Positions 6,862 through 12,501 of a stretch of DNA of 18,524 nucleotides are shown in pieces. The position numbers and the translations under genes were made by a program. The stretch is from the NCBI GenBank assembly GCA_012800215.1, contig JAAZJT010000100.1, positions 1-18,524 on the forward strand, given 5' to 3'. Numbering within the stretch: the first letter of the stretch is position 1; each line of letters opens with the position of its first letter. Below the pieces are notes generated by a model. That model had not been told where the DNA came from and made no database searches. It was given only the letters and a program-made list of their open reading frames with translations. The DNA comes from Bacillota bacterium (GTDB lineage Bacteria; Bacillota; Dethiobacteria; Dethiobacterales; Dethiobacteraceae).

Positions 6862-6897
6862 TAGATAACGCAGCAAATAATAACCCATAATTTTAAC

Positions 6898-6937
6898 AAG
6901 AGGCTGTAACGAAAGCTTTCGTTACAGCCTCTTTGTT
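6898..6937. terminator. Bidirectional terminator, 36-base perfect palindrome
   Basis: Positions 6898-6915 and 6916-6933 are exact reverse complements, centred on AAGCTT. The plus strand continues CTTTGTTTT, ending the Cys-rich protein gene. On the minus strand it lies four bases past the rubrerythrin stop and reads into TTGTTAAAAT. It serves two convergent genes. Confidence 0.88.
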
Positions 6938-7528
6938 TTAATATGGCTCAGTAAAAACCTCAAAATGTGCCTGGGGATGAATACAAGCCGGGCACTCTGC
7001 TGGAGCTGTTGTCCCTTCATGAATGTAACCACAATTTCCACACTTCCAGCGAATAGGCTTATCTTTTTGAAAAACAGTCCCGTTTTCAATATTTGCTAAC
7101 AGTTTCCGAAAACGAGCCTCATGTTCCCGTTCAGACACAGCAATACTTCTAAAGGCAGCAGCTATTTCTAGGAAACCTTCTTCTTCGGCAACTTGGGCAA
7201 AAGCAGGATAAAGGTCATCCCATTCTTCATTTTCGCCTGCAGCCGCTGCTTTTAAATTAGCGCGTGTATCTCCTTGTGCCACAGGATAACTTGCTTCAAT
7301 TTCTATCTTGCTTGGCAGCTCGTCCAAACCTGCCAGTAAAAACTTATAAAATCTTTTGGCATGTTCCTTTTCATGTTCAGCTGTTTCGTTAAAAATATTT
7401 CTGATTTGTTTAAAACCTTCTTTGTCCGCAACTGAGGCATAATAGTTATAACGATTGCGGGCCTGGGATTCACCTGCAAATGCTCTCAGTAAATTTTCAG
7501 CTGTTTTGGTACCCGTTAAACTTTTCAT
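6938..7528 (-). CDS. rbr: Rubrerythrin, diiron peroxidase
   Basis: Rubrerythrin reduces H2O2 in anaerobes with electrons passed through its rubredoxin domain. Its own ATG at 7528 has GGGAGG (7540-7535) six bases upstream, so it can be translated as a separate 196-residue protein even if the upstream frame also continues into it. The diiron four-helix part shows E20 (FAGESQA), E53-x-x-H56, E99/E102 (GENEEW) and E133-x-x-H136. The C-terminal rubredoxin part has C163-x2-C166 and C179-x2-C182. The residue after the second CxxC motif is I rather than the usual G. It is placed directly after PerR, which typically represses such genes, and ends at the shared terminator. Confidence 0.9.
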   Translation of the reverse strand: MKSLTGTKTAENLLRAFAGESQARNRYNYYASVADKEGFKQIRNIFNETAEHEKEHAKRFYKFLLAGLDELPSKIEIEASYPVAQGDTRANLKAAAAGENEEWDDLYPAFAQVAEEEGFLEIAAAFRSIAVSEREHEARFRKLLANIENGTVFQKDKPIRWKCGNCGYIHEGTTAPAECPACIHPQAHFEVFTEPY

Positions 7529-7957
7529 TTTTTTCCTCCCTATGAGCTTTTTTTTTTGGCACTTTGAGCAACGTCCATAATAAAAAACATTTCTTGCTTC
7601 AACTTGAAAACCGGTAAGTCCTTGCGTTTCCGCTTTATTAAGGGTAATCGAAAAATCATAAATCTGCCCACAATCCTGGCACTGGAAATGACCATGCTCC
7701 TTTATATTGGCATCATAACGAGTTTCTTTGTCGTCAATGGTGATAACATTTACTATTTTTTTTGCTGCCAATAAAGTCAGCGTATTGTAAACAGATGTTT
7801 TGGAAAGTGTCAGTATTTTGACACGCAGTGCCTGGTAGATTTCGTCAGCAGTGGGGTGTGTTGGATGAGACAATAAATAGGTTAAAACACTAACTCTAAT
7901 AATGGAAGCCCTTACCCCATTTTGGCGCAGCAGCTCCTGTGCCTTATTAGCAGTCAC
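6938..7957 (-). CDS. PerR-type peroxide repressor read in one frame into rubrerythrin
   Basis: A single open frame encodes a Fur-family repressor (residues 1-143) followed by a full rubrerythrin (from M144). I start at GTG 7957, because AAGGAG lies five bases upstream; an in-frame GTG at 7963 overlaps that site. The repressor part has the PerR regulatory metal ligands H34, D82, H88, H90 and D101, with aspartate at 82 where Fur has glutamate, and two CxxC zinc motifs (C93/C96, C130/C133). PerR senses H2O2 by iron-catalysed histidine oxidation. The junction contains ten consecutive A (7557-7548). One base fewer would end PerR as CQKKSS and TAG at 7542-7540, a natural PerR length of 138 residues, directly on the rubrerythrin ribosome binding site. 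The joined frame may be a true fusion, a sequencing indel, or a slippage site. A PerR box lies upstream. Confidence 0.75.
   Translation of the reverse strand: MTANKAQELLRQNGVRASIIRVSVLTYLLSHPTHPTADEIYQALRVKILTLSKTSVYNTLTLLAAKKIVNVITIDDKETRYDANIKEHGHFQCQDCGQIYDFSITLNKAETQGLTGFQVEARNVFYYGRCSKCQKKKLIGRKKMKSLTGTKTAENLLRAFAGESQARNRYNYYASVADKEGFKQIRNIFNETAEHEKEHAKRFYKFLLAGLDELPSKIEIEASYPVAQGDTRANLKAAAAGENEEWDDLYPAFAQVAEEEGFLEIAAAFRSIAVSEREHEARFRKLLANIENGTVFQKDKPIRWKCGNCGYIHEGTTAPAECPACIHPQAHFEVFTEPY
7548..7557 (-). other. Run of ten A at the perR-rbr junction (possible slippage site)
   Basis: On the coding strand CCAAAAAAAAAAGCTC places a homopolymer of ten A immediately before the point where PerR would be expected to end. 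With nine A the frame stops at TAG (7542-7540). With eleven it runs on to a TGA inside rbr. Runs of this length favour both transcriptional slippage and sequencing error. Confidence 0.7.
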
Positions 7958-7997
7958 TTTCACTCCTTCTTTCAGGGTAATTGTAATAAATACTATT

Positions 7998-8012
7998 TTG
8001 TAATGATTACAA
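7998..8012. promoter_or_regulatory. PerR/Fur-family box upstream of perR-rbr
   Basis: TTGTAATGATTACAA is a perfect 7-1-7 palindrome and matches the Bacillus PerR box TTATAATNATTATAA except at one symmetric pair. A second half-site-like TTGTAAT occurs 17 bases nearer the gene (7981-7987), within an imperfect box. It lies 35-50 bases before the perR start, so autoregulated expression of perR and rbr in response to peroxide is likely. Confidence 0.85.
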
Positions 8013-8153
8013 TAATATTAAAACATTTTTTGTTTTAAACGTCAATGCTTTAGTTCTTTAATTAATAGTTTATTAATATTTCCGATTTTAATCTAATGCA
8101 CTAAGAAGCAGCTTTTTAAATATACTTTACCTCATTAAATTAACCTTATACTT

Positions 8154-8912
8154 TTAGAGCACCATATCTTTGCGGATAAAAATAAATAATGTTAACAGAT
8201 AAAAAATTAAACCAAAGCTAATAACAAAAAGGCCTGGAGCAAGTGATTGGCCAGAGTAGTAGTCTAAGATAAAGGGCAGTGTATTAAAATATGTATTAAT
8301 CAGAATGGGACCAATATCTACCAGCAGGCTAATGATTGTGGAAAAGAAAAATATTCCGGCAGAAATGCCCACAACAGCAGCTGCACTAGGAACAATAATA
8401 GCAATAAACATATTTAATAAACTAAAAGCTAAAAGCGGCAGACTGGCACTCACATACGACATCACAGTAAGTTGAATCCCCGTTAGCTGAGAATAAGTTT
8501 TTCCCCGCAGCATAAATTCCGAGCCCCAACCATAAATAAAGGTGCCTACCCCGTACCCCAGCAATAGACAGAGCAGCAGCAGAAACAAAATCACTTGAAA
8601 GAGAAAAAAAACTTTGGCCGTCAACACTTGCACCCGTGTTACCGGTTGGATAATGGTGAGTGAAAGATTGCCGGAAAGATAGTCCTCAGTCACTATTTCC
8701 GCAACCAATACTATTAAAAAAAGAGGCATGACAAGAGAAGTAATTACACCAAATAACGTCAGAGGATAAACCTGCCCGTTAAAAGTACTCATCCTGACAA
8801 CAAAAGTCATAAAGACAGGAAATAGATAAATAATCAGCAATAATAGTAGAAACCAATAGAACTTTTTATTGTTGAACAATTTTAACCATTCATTTTTAAT
8901 CAGCCCAATCAT
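8154..8912 (-). CDS. ABC-2 type transporter permease
   Basis: A 252-residue integral membrane protein with six predicted helices (roughly residues 17-40, 52-75, 98-122, 145-172, 175-200 and 228-246) and a short cytosolic N-terminus beginning MIGLIKNEWLKLFNNKK, typical of ABC-2 permeases of the NatB/BcrB kind. The segment EDYLSGNLSLTIIQPVTR resembles the loop that contacts the ATPase in this superfamily. The ATG overlaps the TGA of the upstream ATPase gene (ATGA at 8912-8909), so translation is coupled and the two form one exporter. The substrate is unknown: peptides, antibiotics or ions are all possible. No terminator is evident before the perR-rbr region. Confidence 0.88.
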   Translation of the reverse strand: MIGLIKNEWLKLFNNKKFYWFLLLLLIIYLFPVFMTFVVRMSTFNGQVYPLTLFGVITSLVMPLFLIVLVAEIVTEDYLSGNLSLTIIQPVTRVQVLTAKVFFLFQVILFLLLLCLLLGYGVGTFIYGWGSEFMLRGKTYSQLTGIQLTVMSYVSASLPLLAFSLLNMFIAIIVPSAAAVVGISAGIFFFSTIISLLVDIGPILINTYFNTLPFILDYYSGQSLAPGLFVISFGLIFYLLTLFIFIRKDMVL

Positions 8913-9826
8913 GAAATACTCCCTTCATACGCCAGCTCCATAAAAAATTCTTCCAGAGAATGTTTTCTGGGAATTAGATACTGCAGATGCAAATTACGTT
9001 TAACCAAAAAACGAATTAATTGTTCAGTACTGCCTCTGTCAAGTTCTACCAACAAAAATGACGGTGTTATTGTACACTTGTGGACAAAAGCAACATCAGC
9101 CAAAGCATGATGCGTTTCTAATAAGTCTTTGGTATAGATTTCCACAACTTCAAGGTCCGATCTCAACAATTCAGTTAAGCTTCCTTGGGTTAAAATGGAG
9201 CCATTTTTAATAATCGCTATTTGATCACAGACCTGTTCAACTTCATGCAGTAAATGACTGGTAATAAATAAAGATATCCCCTGATGCTGTAATTGATGGA
9301 TCAGTGAACGCACTTCAATAATACCCTGAGGGTCAAGCCCATTCATCGGTTCATCTAAAAAAACTAGTTTAGGGTAATTTAGTAAAGCGCGTGCAATTCC
9401 CAAACGCTGTTTCATTCCCAGGGAATAGGTGCCCACTTTGTCATGAGCACGTGCGCTCAAGCCTGCAATCTCCAAAACCTCCGGAATCCTGCTCTTTGGT
9501 AAGTTCCGGTGCAAATTTCTTACTAACAATAAGTTCTGGTAAGCAGAAAGATGGGGATAAAACTTGGGTGTTTCCACCACAGCACCAACATGCTCAATAG
9601 CCTGACGGAAATTAGTTTGGAGATTAAAGCCATCAATATGTATGGTGCCCTTGTCTGGTCGAATAAGCCCCAATATGACACGAATCAAAGTGGTTTTGCC
9701 GGCGCCATTCGGCCCTAAAAACCCAAATACCTGCCCTTTGACCACCTTTAGGGACACATTGTGCAGAACTTTATGTTTCCCAAAGGATTTTTCCACCTGT
9801 GAAATTTCTAAAACGGTGTTTCCCAT
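8909..9826 (-). CDS. ABC transporter ATP-binding protein (BcrA/CcmA-like)
   Basis: A 305-residue ATPase of the bacitracin/lantibiotic-efflux type. Walker A is GPNGAGKTT (38-46), the signature is YSLGMKQR (134-141, the SLGMK variant common in this subfamily), Walker B is LVFLDEP (154-160) with NGLDP following, and the switch histidine is H191. The C-terminal 80 or so residues form the extra domain usual in BcrA-like exporters, ending HSLEEFFMEL. ATG 9826 is preceded by AAAGGT. It energises the permease encoded just downstream. No sensor kinase or response regulator of a bacitracin-sensing system is present in the window, so the drug-resistance label should not be assumed. Confidence 0.92.
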   Translation of the reverse strand: MGNTVLEISQVEKSFGKHKVLHNVSLKVVKGQVFGFLGPNGAGKTTLIRVILGLIRPDKGTIHIDGFNLQTNFRQAIEHVGAVVETPKFYPHLSAYQNLLLVRNLHRNLPKSRIPEVLEIAGLSARAHDKVGTYSLGMKQRLGIARALLNYPKLVFLDEPMNGLDPQGIIEVRSLIHQLQHQGISLFITSHLLHEVEQVCDQIAIIKNGSILTQGSLTELLRSDLEVVEIYTKDLLETHHALADVAFVHKCTITPSFLLVELDRGSTEQLIRFLVKRNLHLQYLIPRKHSLEEFFMELAYEGSIS

Positions 9827-10064
9827 TTATTTTTTACCTTTCATTTAAAATTGCAATTCGCATTTATTCAGCATAACTTACTAAAATCAAATTGCCTGGT
9901 GTTAGCAAAATACAGATTAACAAATAATTTAACATTAATTTAATCTATTTCCTTTCAGATGTCAAAGTATGGTTTTGCAGGATGCCCTTGATAAGTAAAA
10001 TTCCTGTTTTATCCTTATTTGGGCATTATAGAAACAAGCTTAAAGCAGTAAAAATTACGTTGGA
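9827..10064. other. Divergent intergenic region between the ABC operon and pyrophosphatase
   Basis: AT-rich and without a convincing gene. A weak minus-strand promoter for the ABC pair may be TTGATT (9890-9885) with ATAAAT (9867-9862), spacer 17. The plus-strand promoter of the pyrophosphatase gene follows at 10065. Nothing else is recognised. Confidence 0.35.
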
Positions 10065-10093
10065 TTGACAGAAGGCCGAACTTGCTATATAAC
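10065..10093 (+). promoter_or_regulatory. Promoter of the pyrophosphatase gene
   Basis: A perfect TTGACA (10065-10070) and TATAAC (10088-10093) are separated by 17 bases, about 40 bases before the start codon. This predicts strong constitutive expression, as expected for a housekeeping enzyme. Confidence 0.85.
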
Positions 10094-10134
10094 TTGATAG
10101 GAGACATAGAAATATTGGATAAGGAGTAGTGAGA

Positions 10135-10626
10135 ATGGATTACGTGCGCGTTTTTGTTGAAGTTCCGAAGGGGTCTAGAAACAAATATGAATTTAATAAA
10201 ACAACAGGACGCTTTCTGTTGGATCGGATGCTCTTTTCATCAGTGCATTACCCGGCCGATTACGGTTTTATTCCGGAAACACTGGCTGAAGACGGGGATG
10301 AACTAGATGCCCTGGTGCTAACCGGTGACCCCACTTTCCCGGGTTGCGAGATCCGTGCCGTCCCCGTTGCTGTGCTTGAAATGTGGGATGAGAAAGGTAA
10401 GGATGAAAAGATTATTTGTGTCTCTTTACGCGACCCGATGTGGGGCTGGGTAACCGAGTACGATCTTTTGCCTCCTAATTTGACCCGGGAGATATCACAT
10501 TTCTTTAGAATCTATAAGGACTTGGAAGATAAGGAAGTAAAAGTTGGAGACTGGTACGGAAAAGAGAAAGCCTGGGAAGTGATTCGCGCTTCCCGTAAAC
10601 GCTACTCCAACCGTAAAGAGATTTAA
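10135..10626 (+). CDS. ppa: Inorganic pyrophosphatase, family I
   Basis: Soluble enzyme hydrolysing pyrophosphate to phosphate, pulling biosynthetic reactions forward. I start at ATG 10135 (163 aa), because AAGGAG (10121-10126) is eight bases away; an in-frame GTG at 10129 is too close. All family I active-site residues recalled from the E. coli enzyme appear in order: K17, E19, R31, Y43 (in HYPADYGFIP), D53, D55 and D58 (DGDELD), D85, D90, K92, then Y127 and K128 (YKD). The length is close to the usual 160-180. The gene is monocistronic with a clear promoter and terminator. Many related clostridia use family II enzymes or membrane pyrophosphatases instead, so its presence is informative but not odd. 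Confidence 0.95.
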   Translation: MDYVRVFVEVPKGSRNKYEFNKTTGRFLLDRMLFSSVHYPADYGFIPETLAEDGDELDALVLTGDPTFPGCEIRAVPVAVLEMWDEKGKDEKIICVSLRDPMWGWVTEYDLLPPNLTREISHFFRIYKDLEDKEVKVGDWYGKEKAWEVIRASRKRYSNRKEI

Positions 10627-10665
10627 TAGAGCAAAGAAGCTGGGACAAAAAACAGTCTAAATAAT

Positions 10666-10702
10666 AAGGAACGGTTCTGTTCATGCGGAACCGTTCCTTT
10701 TA
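10666..10702. terminator. Terminator between ppa and the carboxyltransferase gene
   Basis: AAGGAACGGTTC (10666-10677) pairs perfectly with GAACCGTTCCTT (10688-10699) around a ten-base loop, followed by TTTT on the plus strand. The two flanking genes converge here. On the minus strand the stem is followed by TTATTATTT, so it may work both ways. Confidence 0.88.
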
Positions 10703-10741
10703 AATATTAAAAAGGGTATAGCATGGCTCTTATTATTGTTT

Positions 10742-12181
10742 TTACATTACCGGATATGCCGATATTTCATTTAGTTCCAGCAAAAAGTTGCTATCTATAG
10801 TATTCAGACGTGACAAGTCCGTTTTTTTTACCGCCGGAGGCGTATCCAGCCCGCGGCATTGAAAGAAAGAAACGGCCACTTGTGGGAACATCAGGTAAGA
10901 AAGCAGGTCTTCTTCGCTCTCCACCAAATCTTTCACTTCCGGAGGAATAGTATCCATCTGCGGTTCCAACAAATCAGCGGGGCGCAGATCCAGGGGTTTT
11001 TCGCTTCCCAAAATTTGTTTTTGCAGTTCAGCATCTACAGCAGCCGGCGGCCGGCCGTATAACCCACGGACATAATTTTTAACTTCTGTAGAAATCATTT
11101 TGTATCGTTCCCCCAGAAGCACATTAACAACTGCCTGGCTGCCCACAATCTGAGAAGTCGGCGTCACCAGAGGAGGATATCCCAAATCTTTCCGCACTCG
11201 CGGTACTTCCTGCAATACCTGGGGTAATAGGTGAGAAGCCTGTTGTGATGCCAGCTGTGAAGCCAAATTAGAAATCATTCCTCCCGGAATCTGATAGGAA
11301 AGAACATTAGTGTCCACACTTAACACCTCATCAGGCGGGCGGTCATAAGCCTGTTTTACTTCCTTAAAATAAGCACTTACCTCGGCAAGCAAATCCAGTG
11401 AAAGCCCTGTATCATACTGCGTGTCTTTCAGTGCGGCAACCAGACTCTCTGTAGGCGGTTGAGAAGCTCCAAGCGCTAAGGGGGAGCAGGCTGTGTCCAC
11501 CACGTCCACACCTGCCTCAATGGCCTTCAGGTAAGTCATGGAAGCCATGCCACTAGTATAATGGCAGTGCAGCTGCAGGGGGACCCCCAGCTCTTTTAGC
11601 TTTGTCACCAATTCATAAGCATCAAACGGTGAAAGCAGGCCGGCCATATCTTTAATCACTAATGAATCAGCGCCCAGTTCTACTAACTCTTTGCCCAATT
11701 GGAGAAAATGGTCATTATTATGTACTGGTGACCGTGTATATGCTATGGTTGCCTGGGCGTGAGCACCGGCTTCACGTGTGGCCTGCATGGCTTTAGCCAT
11801 GTTGCGCACATCGTTTAAAGCATCAAAAATACGAATGATATCAATGCCGTTTTCCACAGCTTTCCTGACAAACGCTTCCACCACATCATCGGAATAATGA
11901 CGGTAGCCCAAGAGGTTTTGTCCCCGCAGCAGCATTTGCAGCCTGGTATTAGGGATAGCTTTACGCAAATCACGTAGCCGCTGCCACGGGTCCTCGTCCA
12001 AAAAACGCATACAGCTGTCAAAGGTAGCTCCACCCCAGACTTCCATGGAATAGAAACCAATCTGATCCATCAGTCCTGCAATTTTTAACATGTGTTCCGA
12101 TTTCAGTCTTGTGGCAAGCAGGGACTGGTGTGCATCACGAAATGTTGTGTCAGTTATCAGCACCTTACGTCTAGTTGTCAT
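10742..12181 (-). CDS. Biotin-dependent carboxyltransferase subunit (PycB/OadA/transcarboxylase 5S type), no biotinyl domain
   Basis: The family moves CO2 between carboxybiotin and pyruvate/oxaloacetate. The TIM-barrel carboxyltransferase domain is intact: DTTFRDAHQS with metal ligand D16, the carbamylated-lysine motif VIKDMAGLL (K177), and metal ligands H205 and H207 (LHCH), then SQPPTES. A PYC/OADA conserved domain fills residues 290-440. The 479-residue protein stops just after SEEDLLSYLMFPQVAVSFF, where OadA and PycB normally continue into a Pro/Ala linker and a biotinyl domain with an MKM motif. No remnant of that domain lies between its stop and the terminator, so it is not an obvious recent truncation. 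A biotin carrier and biotin carboxylase must be elsewhere. Pyruvate carboxylation, oxaloacetate decarboxylation or transcarboxylation cannot be told apart. ATG 12181 has AAGGAAG upstream. A DtxR-like motif lies at 12207-12221. Confidence 0.88.
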   Translation of the reverse strand: MTTRRKVLITDTTFRDAHQSLLATRLKSEHMLKIAGLMDQIGFYSMEVWGGATFDSCMRFLDEDPWQRLRDLRKAIPNTRLQMLLRGQNLLGYRHYSDDVVEAFVRKAVENGIDIIRIFDALNDVRNMAKAMQATREAGAHAQATIAYTRSPVHNNDHFLQLGKELVELGADSLVIKDMAGLLSPFDAYELVTKLKELGVPLQLHCHYTSGMASMTYLKAIEAGVDVVDTACSPLALGASQPPTESLVAALKDTQYDTGLSLDLLAEVSAYFKEVKQAYDRPPDEVLSVDTNVLSYQIPGGMISNLASQLASQQASHLLPQVLQEVPRVRKDLGYPPLVTPTSQIVGSQAVVNVLLGERYKMISTEVKNYVRGLYGRPPAAVDAELQKQILGSEKPLDLRPADLLEPQMDTIPPEVKDLVESEEDLLSYLMFPQVAVSFFQCRGLDTPPAVKKTDLSRLNTIDSNFLLELNEISAYPVM

Positions 12182-12206
12182 AACATCTTCCTTTTCCTAA
12201 AAATCT

Positions 12207-12221
12207 TTAGCCTAATCAAAC
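12207..12221. promoter_or_regulatory. DtxR-like operator motif upstream of the carboxyltransferase gene
   Basis: The plus strand reads TTAGCCTAATCAAAC. Its complement, GTTTGATTAGGCTAA, differs at one of 15 bases from GTTTGATTAGCCTAA at 3480-3494 before the DtxR-family gene. It contains the 9-base palindrome TTAGCCTAA. It sits 26-40 bases before the ATG, within the probable promoter or leader. No clear -35/-10 pair was found. Regulation is inferred from motif identity. Confidence 0.55.
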
Positions 12222-12408
12222 CTGTTTAATCTCATAAAGGAGTTTCCATTTTTTAATTTACAAAGTATCTTTTTATCATCCTATCATTTCTCCAGCCGCT
12301 TATCAAGATAACTTTACTCACATGAGACCATTGCAAGTTTAATTGCCTTTAATTGCTTTACAAAGAGCAGTAAAGTATAAGAAGCTACACATAGCCCAGC
12401 CGTATTAG

Positions 12409-12437
12409 TTGACAGCTATTATAAATTATGTTAATAA
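12409..12437 (+). promoter_or_regulatory. Probable htpG promoter
   Basis: A perfect TTGACA at 12409-12414 is followed 17 bases later by the AT-rich TAATAA (12432-12437), a poor -10 match. Position just upstream of the CIRCE element supports a vegetative sigma promoter controlled by repression. The rest of the 12182-12501 intergenic stretch holds only the CIRCE element, the ribosome binding sites and the DtxR-like motif. Confidence 0.6.
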
Positions 12438-12451
12438 AAATAATAGAAGAT

Positions 12452-12478
12452 TTGGCACTCTCTGCATGAGAGTGCTAA
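12452..12478. promoter_or_regulatory. CIRCE element (HrcA operator) before htpG
   Basis: TTGGCACTC, nine bases, then GAGTGCTAA. The consensus is TTAGCACTC-N9-GAGTGCTAA, so only one base differs and the spacing is exact. It lies between the promoter and the htpG start, in the leader, where HrcA would block transcription until heat shock titrates the GroE chaperonin away from it. Confidence 0.93.
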
Positions 12479-12501
12479 TGAATGTGAAAGGAGAGATCAG
12501 T

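Noticed and set aside
8018..8038. TTAAAACA/TGTTTTAA inverted repeat as a terminator or second operator
   Set aside because: Purely AT-rich in an AT-rich spacer and unlike the PerR box; probably a chance match.
8154..9826. Bacitracin or lantibiotic resistance locus
   Set aside because: The ATPase resembles BcrA, but there is no dedicated sensor kinase, response regulator or biosynthesis gene, so the substrate cannot be stated.
12409..12501. In-frame N-terminal extension of HtpG
   Set aside because: This stretch holds the promoter, the CIRCE element and the ribosome binding site, and the canonical N-terminus starts at 12502.
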